64,000 nt of DNA from CAZWSX01 sp964636985. Lineage in GTDB: Bacteria; Planctomycetota; Planctomycetia; Pirellulales; Pirellulaceae. The position numbers and the translations under genes are program-made. The first letter of the stretch is position 1. The number at the start of each line of letters is the position of its first letter. Where the stretch lies: contig CAZWSX010000002.1 of the NCBI GenBank assembly GCA_964636985.1, forward strand, positions 1-64,000, in the 5' to 3' direction. Positions 1 through 12,200 of this stretch are shown piece by piece. The notes under the pieces are model-generated. The model was given only the letters and a program-made list of their open reading frames with translations. It was not told the origin of the DNA and made no database searches.

Positions 1-624
1 CATCTCAAAGGAGCAACCCAATTTGATTTCGACCTTCTCGTCAGGACGAACGACTTCCCAAGGATCGGGTCGACGCAGCCAATTGTCCGGTTGCTCCTGT
101 TGCCAGCCGTCCGCAATTGTTTGTCGGAAGATTCCGTATTCATAGCGCAGGCCGTAGCCCATCGCTGGCAGTTGCATCGTGGCCATGGAGTCGAGGAAGC
201 ATGCTGCCAGTCGTCCCAATCCGCCGTTCCCGAGGCCTGCATCAGGCTCTTGTGCCAACAGATCGGACCAATCGAGCTTCTTCTGCTGGATTGCCTGCAT
301 GACAACCGGATCGAGATGGAGATTCAGCACGTTGTTGGCCAAAGAGCGGCCGATAAGAAACTCCATCGAGAGGTAATAGATGCGTTTGGCATTTTCTCGC
401 TGGTACGTCTCCTCCGTTTGCACCCATCGCTGCGCGAGAATGTCTCGCACCGAACGCGCAAAGGCCTCGAAGCGCTCGCGTGAGTCGGCATTCGACAACT
501 TCACCACGTTGTCGAATGCCAGATGCCGCTCGTAGAGTCCGTTGTCGCTGCTAAGCTCGCGCAATAGCGGAGCCGTTCGGTCGCTTTCCTTGGCCTTGGG
601 AGTCGCTGCTACTTTTGTGCTCAT
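1..624 (-). CDS. glgP: Glycogen/starch/maltodextrin phosphorylase, N-terminal part (runs off the window)
   Basis: The first 208 codons are visible; the gene continues past position 1. It should encode a GT35 alpha-glucan phosphorylase, which releases glucose 1-phosphate from glycogen in the cytoplasm using PLP. The recognisable N-terminal block contains RIYYLSMEFLIGRSLANN, then GNGGLGRLAACFLDSMAT and the GYGLRYEYGIFRQ segment that follows it in this family. The PLP lysine and C-terminal half lie outside the window. The start is the ATG at 622-624, preceded by a purine-rich AGAGAGGGTG ribosome site. It is divergent from the amidase gene. The family assignment is firm; the choice between glgP and malP is not possible from this part. 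Confidence 0.93.
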   Translation of the reverse strand, partial: MSTKVAATPKAKESDRTAPLLRELSSDNGLYERHLAFDNVVKLSNADSRERFEAFARSVRDILAQRWVQTEETYQRENAKRIYYLSMEFLIGRSLANNVLNLHLDPVVMQAIQQKKLDWSDLLAQEPDAGLGNGGLGRLAACFLDSMATMQLPAMGYGLRYEYGIFRQTIADGWQQEQPDNWLRRPDPWEVVRPDEKVEIKLGCSFEM

Positions 625-937
625 TTCATCACCCTCTCTTGAGTTAACCAGCAAACATGACGTGCGTCATTCCACAGGCAAATCACAGGCTGAGAACGGT
701 GGCGCTCGTGGCCCAGCGCCCATAAGCTTGCCGCGCTAAATAGAAAAATGCTACCGGTTACTGGCTGAAAGCCTAGGCAACGCGCGGCAAAAACGCGGAG
801 GACGTCGCTTATCAGTTCCTTCACAATGGTGATCTCGGACCTGCGGCACCGGGGATCTGGTATTCTGAGCGTTTTGAGGCTCCCACTGTCGCGGCGGGAT
901 TTGCGCCCTACAGAATCACGTCACTTTTGCGAGTGCG
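625..937. other. Divergent intergenic region, glgP / amidase
   Basis: This 313-base region must hold the promoters of the two divergent genes. One imperfect stem is visible (GGCGCT at 701-706 with AGCGCC at 715-720). I see no convincing promoter, small gene or RNA element. Confidence 0.4.
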
Positions 938-2263
938 ATGCCGCAGCCTCTCTTTCCGCTCACCGTGCCCGACGCTGTGGAGCGTATTCGCGAGCGCAAT
1001 CCGATCCTCAAGGCGTTTATCAGCGAGCGCCTCGACGACGCCCTGCGAGATAGCACTGTGCGCGACCAGGAGCCACCGCGCTCGGCACTTCATGGCGTCC
1101 CATTTTCTCTCAAGGACGAGTGGGAGACCCTTGCGCTCCCGACGACTGGTGGCTCGTGGCGCCATCGCGAGCGCCGCTCGCCGCACGATTCCGCGGTGTT
1201 CCGCGCCTTCGATCAGGCCGGCGGCGTCTTTCTTGGCAAGACAAACCTGAGCGACCTCGGACTAGCGCCCGAGGGGTCGAGCTGGGTGGGCGGGATCACG
1301 CGCAATCCCATTGATCCAACGCGGACTTCCGGCGGGTCGTCTGGCGGCGCGGCGGCTGCCGTTGCCGACGGAATGAGCGCCTTCGACTGGGGTACGGATA
1401 TCGGCGGCTCGATCCGGTATCCGGCCGGCCACTGCGGTGTCTTCGGCATGAAATTGAGCGCCGAGACCTGGCCTCTTGCGGATCTCTTTCCTGCCGTGCC
1501 CGAGGCGCTCACCTGGCTCTGCTCGCAGGGGCCAATCACGCGCACGCTCCCGCAACTTCGTGCCGTGCTCGAAACGGTCGCGCCCTCGTTGCGGACCGGT
1601 GCCGTGCGCGGCGGATTCACCGCGCGCGAGGTCGTGCTCTACGTACCATCCAAGAGCAATCAGTGGGAAAGTTTTCAAAGCGATGTCGCAGCGCCGTTGA
1701 CGCACGTCATTGCACGCCCTGCGGAGGAACACGACCTCCCGCCGATGGGACGTACACAATGGATTTACGACGGCGTCTGGTGCAGCCATCTTTTGGATCT
1801 GCTCGCGGCCGATCCCAGCCTGCGTTTGACTCCGGCTATTTTCGGGGTTCTCTCGGCGGTCGTGTTCCGAGGGCTGCTTGGCAAATCATTCCATCCAGCG
1901 ACCGCGGAACTCCTGCTGCAAATCGCCGTTGGGCGCATCGTGTATTTCCACACCAAAAAGAGAGCCCTGGCCAACGCCAAGCGAATCCGCGATTCGTTCC
2001 AGCGTCTGTGGGATCGCGGCGCGCTCGTCGTTATGCCTCTGTGCGCATTTCCTGCACCGTGGCCTGGTTGGACGAACTACAACCCGCGCTTGATCGAGTG
2101 CACGGTCCCCGGCAATCTTGCCGATGCGACCGTGCTTACGCTCCCATGGGGTCACTTCGAGGATGGCCTTCCGCGCGCCATTCAACTTCTCGGCCCGCCA
2201 GGAAGTGAGTTCGACCTGATCGAACTCGGTGGCAAGTTACTTGAGACACGCTCTCGGCAGTAA
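938..2263 (+). CDS. Amidase signature (AS) family hydrolase
   Basis: A 441-residue protein of the amidase signature family, cytoplasmic Ser-Ser-Lys amidohydrolases acting on carboxamides. The catalytic set is visible: Lys59 in HGVPFSLKDEW, the cis-serine Ser134 in GGSSGG, and the nucleophile Ser158 in GTDIGGSIRYPAG. The core continues through GPITRTLPQL. No GatC or GatB partner lies nearby and the C-terminal third does not look like GatA, so it is more likely a stand-alone amidase than the tRNA amidotransferase subunit. No signal peptide is seen. The ATG at 938 lacks a clear ribosome site, so the start is less certain than the family. Substrate unknown. Confidence 0.85.
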   Translation: MPQPLFPLTVPDAVERIRERNPILKAFISERLDDALRDSTVRDQEPPRSALHGVPFSLKDEWETLALPTTGGSWRHRERRSPHDSAVFRAFDQAGGVFLGKTNLSDLGLAPEGSSWVGGITRNPIDPTRTSGGSSGGAAAAVADGMSAFDWGTDIGGSIRYPAGHCGVFGMKLSAETWPLADLFPAVPEALTWLCSQGPITRTLPQLRAVLETVAPSLRTGAVRGGFTAREVVLYVPSKSNQWESFQSDVAAPLTHVIARPAEEHDLPPMGRTQWIYDGVWCSHLLDLLAADPSLRLTPAIFGVLSAVVFRGLLGKSFHPATAELLLQIAVGRIVYFHTKKRALANAKRIRDSFQRLWDRGALVVMPLCAFPAPWPGWTNYNPRLIECTVPGNLADATVLTLPWGHFEDGLPRAIQLLGPPGSEFDLIELGGKLLETRSRQ

Positions 2264-2303
2264 CCACCCGCGAGACCGCCCCGACAACGGGCCTAAAAGG
2301 TGA

Positions 2304-4598
2304 TTACTTGTTTGCCTTGGCCCGGAGCATTTTGGCCGCACTGACCATGTTGGTCAGCGCTGGGATGACCTCTTCCCACTGGCGCGTTTTCAGGCCGCAA
2401 TCAGGATTCACCCATAGGCGCTCCGAGGGAATTCGCTGTCCAGCCTTCTGCATCAGGCGAATGATATGGTCCTCGCTGGGAATGTTGGGCGAATGGATAT
2501 CGTAAACCCCAGGACCAATTTCGTTGGGGTAGTTGAAGTTCTCGAACGCCTCGAGCAGTTCCATGTCCGAACGGGATGTTTCGATGGTGATCGCATCGGC
2601 ATCCATCTGGGCGATCGACTCGATGATGTCGTTGAATTCGGAATAACACATGTGGGTATGGATTTGCGTTTCGTCGGCGACGCCGTTGGCGGCGATGCGG
2701 TAGGACTCGACAGCCCAGTTGAGATACTCTGGCCACCCTGAGTGCCTTAGCGGAAGGCCTTCTCGGAGAGCTGCTTCGTCGATCTGAATGATGCGGACGC
2801 CGGCCTTTTCCAGGTCGAGCACTTCCTTGCGAATCGCCAAGGCAATTTGCTTACATGAGATCGAGCGCGGCTGATCGTCGCGGACGAACGACCAGTTCAG
2901 AATGGTCACCGGGCCGGTCAGCATCCCCTTCATCGGCTTCTCGGTCAAAGACTGAGCATAGGTAATCCATTCGACGGTCATCGGGTGGGGGCGGCTGATG
3001 TCGCCAAAGAGTATCGGTGGTTTGACGCATCGCGAGCCGTACGATTGGACCCAACCAAATTGGCTGAAAGCGTACCCATCGAGTTGTTCGCCGAAGTACT
3101 CGACCATGTCATTCCGTTCGGCTTCGCCGTGGACGAATACGTCGAGCCCCAGTGACTCCTGTTCCTTGACGCAACGAGCGATTTCGGCCTGCATGGCAGA
3201 ACGGTAGGCGGCATCGTCGATCTTTCCCGCCTTAAACAGGTTGCGCGTGCGGCGGATGTCTGCGGTTTGTGGGAACGAGCCGATCGTCGTCGTGGGGAAC
3301 TTCGGGAGGTTCAGAATCTTCGCCTGCTTTTTCGCACGTGCGGCGTAGGGACTCTTTCGCTGTCCCAGTTGTGAATTGATCTTTGCGACTGCATCCTTCA
3401 CAGCCGGATTGTTGACCCGCGGCGAATGACGACGCGACTCGATAGCCGCCTTGTTGGCATCCAACTCGGATCGCACGGCTTCGCGACCACTTTCCAGCGC
3501 GACCTTTAAGACACGAAGCTCTTCGAGCTTTTGGTTTGCGAACGCCAACCAGGAGCGGATCTCGCGATCGAGCTGCTGTTCGCTGTCGAGATCGACTGGG
3601 ACATGCAGTAGCGAGCACGACGGAGCGATCCACAATCGATCGCCTAACTGTTTTGCCACCGGCTCCAGCCAGTCGAGCAGACCGTTGAGATCGGTCTTCC
3701 AGATGTTGCGGCCGTTGACAACGCCGAGTGACAACACGCGATCGGCGGGCAGCTTTTGGATCAACGCCTGAACTTCGTCGCGCGCGTTAACGGTGTCGAG
3801 ATGAACTCCCGCGACTGGCAAGCTTGCCACCAGAGGCAGGTTGTCCTGCAACTGCCCAAAGTAGGTCGCCAGCAACAGCTTGACCTTGCTGTTCGCCAGC
3901 GCCTGGTAGGCGCTTTGGAATGCTTCTTTCCACTGCGGTTCCAACTCGGTTACAAGAATTGCTTCGTCAACCTGTACCCACTCGATCCCTTCGTCGGCGA
4001 TCGTGTCGAGCAGTTGCTGGTAAATGGGGAGCAACTTGGACAGAAGCACCAATTTGTCGGAGCCATCCTTGGCCTTGCCGAGCGCCAGGTAAGTAACGGG
4101 CCCGATGATGACCGGCTTGACTGGGATGCCAATCGACTTGGCTTCGCGAATTTGCGTGATGAGTCGAGATGCGTCCAATGTGAATTCTGTGTTCGCCAGA
4201 AATTCAGGCACGATGTAGTGGTAGTTGGTGTCGAACCACTTCGTCATCTCGCCGGCTGCGATGCCTTCGCATCCTGCCGTGACATTCGCCGCCGGGGCCG
4301 AGCGTCCGCGAGCAACTCGGAAGTAGTTGTCGAGCGCGTCGCCTTGAAAGCCGCGAGCCCGCTCGGGCAACTGGCCCAGCGTAAAACTCATGTCGAGCAA
4401 CTGGTCGTAGTAAGCGAAATCGCCAGCTGGCACGAGGTCCAAGCCGGATTGGGTTTGCCAATTCGCACGACGTAGGCTGGCGCCAACGGACAATAACTCT
4501 TCGCGCGACGACTCCCCTTTCCAGTACGCTTCGAGTGCGAATTTCAGTTCGCGGTCCGCACCAATACGTGGGAACCCGAGATTATGCGTCTTAACCAT
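2304..4598 (-). CDS. metE: Cobalamin-independent methionine synthase
   Basis: A 764-residue 5-methyltetrahydropteroyltriglutamate-homocysteine methyltransferase, the full length of the MetE family. It makes methionine from homocysteine without vitamin B12. The N-terminal half begins with HNLGFPRIGADRELKFALE. The C-terminal catalytic half carries the zinc ligands: His and Cys in THMCYSEF, Glu in TIETSRSDMELLEAF, and Cys in NPDCGLKTRQW. AAGGG lies about eight bases before the ATG. It is divergent from metR with 133 bases between them, the classical arrangement for MetR control. In many bacteria metE is needed only when B12 is scarce, which fits the B12 riboswitch on nrdAB a few kilobases away. 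Confidence 0.97.
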   Translation of the reverse strand: MVKTHNLGFPRIGADRELKFALEAYWKGESSREELLSVGASLRRANWQTQSGLDLVPAGDFAYYDQLLDMSFTLGQLPERARGFQGDALDNYFRVARGRSAPAANVTAGCEGIAAGEMTKWFDTNYHYIVPEFLANTEFTLDASRLITQIREAKSIGIPVKPVIIGPVTYLALGKAKDGSDKLVLLSKLLPIYQQLLDTIADEGIEWVQVDEAILVTELEPQWKEAFQSAYQALANSKVKLLLATYFGQLQDNLPLVASLPVAGVHLDTVNARDEVQALIQKLPADRVLSLGVVNGRNIWKTDLNGLLDWLEPVAKQLGDRLWIAPSCSLLHVPVDLDSEQQLDREIRSWLAFANQKLEELRVLKVALESGREAVRSELDANKAAIESRRHSPRVNNPAVKDAVAKINSQLGQRKSPYAARAKKQAKILNLPKFPTTTIGSFPQTADIRRTRNLFKAGKIDDAAYRSAMQAEIARCVKEQESLGLDVFVHGEAERNDMVEYFGEQLDGYAFSQFGWVQSYGSRCVKPPILFGDISRPHPMTVEWITYAQSLTEKPMKGMLTGPVTILNWSFVRDDQPRSISCKQIALAIRKEVLDLEKAGVRIIQIDEAALREGLPLRHSGWPEYLNWAVESYRIAANGVADETQIHTHMCYSEFNDIIESIAQMDADAITIETSRSDMELLEAFENFNYPNEIGPGVYDIHSPNIPSEDHIIRLMQKAGQRIPSERLWVNPDCGLKTRQWEEVIPALTNMVSAAKMLRAKANK

Positions 4599-4625
4599 TT
4601 TTGAGCCCTTGTACCGGCGTTTTCA

Positions 4626-4649
4626 CGGACGAAATCGAATGTTCGTCCG
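4626..4649. promoter_or_regulatory. Perfect inverted repeat in the metE leader
   Basis: CGGACGAA and TTCGTCCG form 8-base perfect arms around an 8-base spacer, 28-51 bases upstream of the metE start. The size and position suit a dimeric regulator site or an mRNA hairpin. The binding factor is not known; MetR is one possibility, though the sequence is not a standard MetR box. Confidence 0.45.
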
Positions 4650-4701
4650 AAGTTTAGCAATCAGTCCATATGAGCGGAAATGATAGAATCTGATTCATTC
4701 A

Positions 4702-4714
4702 TGAATTCAGTTCA
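4702..4714. promoter_or_regulatory. Probable MetR box
   Basis: TGAATTCAGTTCA matches the proteobacterial MetR box TGAA-N5-TTCA, except that the usual central A/T is C. It lies 17 bases before the metR start, overlapping the adjacent palindrome ATTCATGAAT (4697-4706). This suits autorepression of metR and activation of divergent metE. Confidence 0.6.
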
Positions 4715-4731
4715 TCACGGGAGACGGGGCC

Positions 4732-5634
4732 GTGTCAACGATTGAACGTGTCCATTTGGAGATCATTCGCGCTGTCCACGAACTCGGCTCGGTGACGGCT
4801 GCGGCCGAGTCGCTCTATGTGACTCAACCGGCGTTGAGTCACTCGATTCGCAAGCTAGAGGATGCGCTCAAGCTGCGAATCTGGACGCGCGAAGGGCGAT
4901 CGCTCCAATTGACGCAGGGGGGCGAATACCTGTTGTCCGTGGCGAAGAGGTTATTACCGCAGTTCGAACGCGCGGAACAGCAGCTCCAGCGATTCGCGCA
5001 AGGCGAACGGGGAACGATGCGGATCGGCATGGAATGCCACCCGTGTTATCAGTGGCTGTTGAAGGTCGCGGCGCCGTTTCTCGATGCGTGGCCTGGCGTT
5101 GACTTGGACGTCATTCAGAAATTCCAGTTCGGTGGAATCGATGCTCTCTTTGGCCACGACATCGACGTCCTGGTGACGCCTGACCCGCTGAAGAAGCAAG
5201 GGCTCACGTTTGAGCCCGTGTTCGACTACGAGCAGGTGTTGGTGGTGAGCAAGGCGCATCCCCTACGAAACGCGACCTACGTTGAGCCAGAACAGCTGGT
5301 TGACGAGACGCTCATCACTTATCCGGTTTCGATCGATCGTCTCGATGTATTCAATCGCTTCTTGACGCCTGCCGGAGTCATTCCCAAAAGGCACAAGTTG
5401 ATTGAGACGACCGACATCATGCTGCAAATGGTCGCTTGTGGTCGTGGTGTCGCTGCGCTACCGCGCTGGCTGGTCATGGAACAGAAGCCGCGTTTCGAAC
5501 TGTTCCCGATTCGCCTTGGCAAGAAGGGGGTCGCCAAGCAGATTTACCTGGGCCTGCGGAAGGAAGATGCCAAGGTTGACTACATGAAAGCGTTCGTCGA
5601 AATTGCTCGTTCTAGCAAGGCGATTGCGAAGTGA
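4732..5634 (+). CDS. metR: LysR-family regulator of methionine synthesis, MetR-like
   Basis: A 300-residue LysR-type regulator. The N-terminal winged helix-turn-helix spans about residues 1-65, with the recognition segment SVTAAAESLYVTQPALSHSI. A periplasmic-binding-protein-like effector domain follows; in MetR this binds homocysteine. It begins with GTG at 4732 after GGGAGACGGGG. Its identity rests on LysR architecture, the divergent metE, the MetR-like box between them, and MetR-like sequence such as MGMECHPCYQWL-type residues around 100-115 (here RIGMECHPCYQWLL). It probably activates metE when homocysteine accumulates. A palindromic repeat and a hairpin with a pyrimidine tail lie downstream. 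Confidence 0.9.
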   Translation: MSTIERVHLEIIRAVHELGSVTAAAESLYVTQPALSHSIRKLEDALKLRIWTREGRSLQLTQGGEYLLSVAKRLLPQFERAEQQLQRFAQGERGTMRIGMECHPCYQWLLKVAAPFLDAWPGVDLDVIQKFQFGGIDALFGHDIDVLVTPDPLKKQGLTFEPVFDYEQVLVVSKAHPLRNATYVEPEQLVDETLITYPVSIDRLDVFNRFLTPAGVIPKRHKLIETTDIMLQMVACGRGVAALPRWLVMEQKPRFELFPIRLGKKGVAKQIYLGLRKEDAKVDYMKAFVEIARSSKAIAK

Positions 5635-5701
5635 GAGGGCACCAAATGAGATACCCCGTGAACTGAATCGCCCAAGGTGGTTTGGAAGGCGGCGTCGCTC
5701 G

Positions 5702-5731
5702 CACTGGCGTCTGAGGGACGCCAGTGCCACC
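5702..5731 (+). repeat. REP-like dispersed palindrome, copy 1
   Basis: A 30-base element: arm CACTGGCGTC, loop TGAGG, arm GACGCCAGTG, tail CCACC. An identical copy lies at 57652-57681, a 26/30 match at 34948-34977, and an inverted 25/30 match at 57573-57602. All four are intergenic. Confidence 0.75.
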
Positions 5732-5736
5732 CAGTT

Positions 5737-5760
5737 GGGCCTTCGGCCCTCTTTCTCTCT
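5737..5760 (+). terminator. Probable Rho-independent terminator after metR
   Basis: GGGCC-TTC-GGCCC forms a short GC-rich hairpin with a UUCG-like loop, followed by the pyrimidine tract TCTTTCTCTCT. It lies about 100 bases after the metR stop. The tail is not pure T, so efficiency is uncertain. Confidence 0.5.
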
Positions 5761-5798
5761 GAGACCTCGGGGCTCTCTGTGGCAAAAATCCTAGTTTG

Positions 5799-6881
<1,083 letters not shown>

Positions 6882-6944
6882 GCCATTCCTTGAACTAGTG
6901 AAGTGCGGATTTGAAAGTGAAGGTGACGAAGACGCGTGCGCTGC

Positions 6945-9761
<2,817 letters not shown>

Positions 9762-9981
9762 GGCTCTCGATTCCTATCCCCGTCGCTCCGACAGGGAACA
9801 GTGGCGTAGCCGAGTTCCGAAAAGGCAAGGCCGTCGAGAGATGATGCCGAGCCAGAGAAGAACGAACGGAGCGGCCTTCGCTGCCGAATGCGTTCGAATC
9901 CAATGCGGCGCGCCGATGAGAAATCATGAGCATCCTCGACCGCCCCTCTCCCGAGAAGGTTCGGCAGACAAGGGACTCGGT

Positions 9982-10005
9982 CGATGGCGTCCGGCCATCG
10001 TTTTT
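9982..10005 (+). terminator. Terminator-like hairpin inside the nrdA leader, oriented on the + strand
   Basis: CGATGGC-GTCCG-GCCATCG (perfect 7-base stem) is followed directly by TTTTT on the + strand. On the - strand, the direction of nrdA, it is preceded by AAAAA and has no T tract. It may end an antisense transcript or act as a leader hairpin between the aptamer and nrdA. Confidence 0.4.
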
Positions 10006-10029
10006 CCGTAATTCCGAGTTCCCAGGTCG

Positions 10030-10250
10030 CTGGCAGGTCTTCGGACTTGCGGACACTCAACGACGCGCGTTGTTACGGGCGCGTCGCTTGATTTCTACTA
10101 GCCGTCGCTTCCCAACCGGCCCGGCAAACCGGAGCCAAGTAGTGCTTTGTTGACGGCGGTCGTTTCCGCTTACCGCTGCGGGGCAGTCCTGGATTTGCAC
10201 CAGGTTCCCTCTCTTCGCGGACACAAGATGTTGTGTCCGACCAGTGACAG
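10030..10250 (-). promoter_or_regulatory. Cobalamin riboswitch upstream of nrdAB
   Basis: Read on the - strand, the segment begins with a hairpin formed by GGACACAA and TTGTGTCC. It then has AGGGAACCTGGTGCAAATCC, GGACTGCCCCGC and AGCGGTAAGCGGAAACGACC, and ends in AGTCCGAAGACCTGCCAG. These match, in order, the conserved blocks of the AdoCbl riboswitch: the GGGAAnnnGGTG core, the CAAATCC and CTGCCCCGC B12-box region, and the 3' GAAGACCTGCC. About 270 bases separate it from the nrdA start. Cobalamin riboswitches on class I reductase operons are known in Streptomyces, where they switch the enzyme off while B12-dependent class II reductase can work. End coordinates are approximate. Confidence 0.9.
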
Positions 10251-10377
10251 GGGCCAATATATCGTTGGCTAGCACCTGGTCAAGCGAATCATGAAGAGAA
10301 AATGAAAGTTGTGTTTTGGGCCCGTTTGCACCAATCGCGAGCGACCAGCCGCAGTTAACCTGCGCCGGTTCTATGGT

Positions 10378-12138
10378 TTACCGGCGTTGCATCCGCTTCA
10401 CCGAATCGGCGAGGCGATCGATCTCTTCGGTGGTGTTGTAAAAAGCGAATGACGGCCGCACGGTTGCTTCCACGCCGAAGCGGCGCAGCGAAGGCTGCGA
10501 GCAGTGGTGCCCCGAGCGAACGGCGATTCCTTCCTGGTCGAGCAAGCGCCCCACTTCTTCCGGCCGGAGGTGCGGCAGCACGAATGAGATCAGGCTCACC
10601 TTCTCGCGGGCGTTGCCGATCATCCGCAGGCCGCCGATGCGAGCGAGCTTATCGGTGGCGTACTCCAGCAAACGGTGTTCGTACGCCCCGATCGAAGGCA
10701 AGCCGATCCGGTTCACATAGTCGAGAGCGGCTCCAAGGCCGACGGCGTCGGCAATGTTGGGCGTGCCCGCTTCGAACTTCGCCGGCGCTTCGGCGAACGT
10801 GGTCTCTTCGAACGTGACGTTACGGATCATGTTGCCGCCGCCTTGCCACGGCGGCAGGATCTCGTGGAGTTCTTCTTTGATGTAGGTGACGCCGATTCCC
10901 GTCGGACCGTAAATCTTGTGGCCCGAGAAGACGTAGAAGTCGGCCCCCAGCTGCTGCATGTTGACCGGGATGTGCGCCACCGACTGGGCGCCATCGATCA
11001 GAACTCTCGCCCCGTACCGCTTGGCGAGATGGGTCATCTCGTGAATCGGAAGAATCGTCCCCAGGCTATTGGAGGCCTGCGTCAGGCCGACGATCTTTGC
11101 CCGCGGGCTCAGGAGCCGCTGGTATTCGTCGAGCATCACCTCGCCGTGATCGTTGACGGGGATGACGCGGATGACGGCGCCGCGCTCCTTGGCGATCATT
11201 TGCCACGGGACGATGTTGGCGTGATGTTCCAGGTTCGAGAGGATGATCTCGTCGCCAGGTTGAAGGAACTTGGCGCCATACGTTTTGGCCACCAGGTTGA
11301 TCGCTTCCGTCGTGCCGCGAACGAAGACGATTTCCTTCGTTGAACCCGCACCGAGAAACGCGCGGACCTTTTCGCGTGCCTGTTCGTAAGCTTCCGTCGC
11401 GCGGGCAGCCAGCGTATGCGCCGCGCGGTGGATGTTCGAATTGTCGCGCTGGTAGAACTGCGAAATGGCGTCGATTACCGATTGCGGCTTCTGTGTCGTC
11501 GCAGCGTTGTCGAACCAAGCCAACGGCCGCCCGTTGATCACTTGTTGCAGTATCGGAAAATCGGCGCGAATCGCGCGGACATCGAATGCTCGCGGAGCTG
11601 GAACAGCTGCGTTCGTCCCCATTCCGCCGAGGGAGGGCGCACCTCGATAGGACGAAGCAGTGGGAGTAACGCAGGCTTGTCTGCCCTGGAAACCGGGCTG
11701 GCGTATTGATTGGACGAAGCGTTGCAGGCCTTCGTCGGAACCAGTCGGGGCCGACGCCCCCGCTGGAAGTTGCGGGGTTCCAACGGCAAATGCCGGCACT
11801 TGCTGCATGCTCGGCCAGGCGGGTGGAGATGGAACCGAGGGCATCGTCGGCTGAGGATGACTCATCACCGATTCCGACAACGGCGAAGCGACGGGCGGCG
11901 GGATTGGAGTCGAAACGGGAAGCACCGGAGCGGATGGAATCGAGGCCGTCGGCGACGGGATCGACGCCGCTGACGAAGGCAAAACAGAGGACGGCATCAT
12001 CGGCGGTTGGGATGGGATCGACGGCATCGAAGCGCCGGTGGCTACTTCGGGCGACGCAGCGTGCGGAGTGCCGGCGTTGAAGAGTTCCGTCGCCAGGCGA
12101 GCGATGATCTCAGGCGGAATCGGTTCCACGGCGGGCAT
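10378..12138 (-). CDS. sufS: Cysteine desulfurase with long disordered N-terminal extension, probable encapsulin cargo
   Basis: A 586-residue protein. Residues ~183-586 are a SufS-type PLP desulfurase that takes sulfur from cysteine, leaving alanine. PLP Lys408 (FSGHKIYGPTG) and persulfide Cys546 (VRSGHHCSQPS) equal E. coli SufS Lys226 and Cys364 plus 182; His305 and His306 stack on PLP. Residues 1-182 are extra: a short helical start (PPEIIARLATELF), then a Pro/Ser/Ala-rich stretch with recurring SIPS and PSxP motifs and a late GLQRFVQSIRQPGFQG segment. Such extensions target desulfurases into family 2 encapsulins, and two shell genes lie directly upstream. No sufBCD or iscU is nearby, arguing against a housekeeping Fe-S role. 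CGCCGGT/ACCGGCG arms form a hairpin across the stop codon. Confidence 0.93.
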   Translation of the reverse strand: MPAVEPIPPEIIARLATELFNAGTPHAASPEVATGASMPSIPSQPPMMPSSVLPSSAASIPSPTASIPSAPVLPVSTPIPPPVASPLSESVMSHPQPTMPSVPSPPAWPSMQQVPAFAVGTPQLPAGASAPTGSDEGLQRFVQSIRQPGFQGRQACVTPTASSYRGAPSLGGMGTNAAVPAPRAFDVRAIRADFPILQQVINGRPLAWFDNAATTQKPQSVIDAISQFYQRDNSNIHRAAHTLAARATEAYEQAREKVRAFLGAGSTKEIVFVRGTTEAINLVAKTYGAKFLQPGDEIILSNLEHHANIVPWQMIAKERGAVIRVIPVNDHGEVMLDEYQRLLSPRAKIVGLTQASNSLGTILPIHEMTHLAKRYGARVLIDGAQSVAHIPVNMQQLGADFYVFSGHKIYGPTGIGVTYIKEELHEILPPWQGGGNMIRNVTFEETTFAEAPAKFEAGTPNIADAVGLGAALDYVNRIGLPSIGAYEHRLLEYATDKLARIGGLRMIGNAREKVSLISFVLPHLRPEEVGRLLDQEGIAVRSGHHCSQPSLRRFGVEATVRPSFAFYNTTEEIDRLADSVKRMQRR

Positions 12139-12200
12139 TCCTACAGGACGAATGAATCGGGGCAGCTCTCAATCGAGCGAACTATTCCACTTTGGCAGGG

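Noticed and set aside
3756..4475. 239-codon open frame on the + strand
   Set aside because: It is antisense to metE in a GC-rich gene, has no ribosome site, and its translation is not like any family.
10378..12138. Housekeeping SufS for Fe-S assembly
   Set aside because: No sufBCD or sufE is nearby, it has a long extension, and its upstream neighbours are shell proteins.
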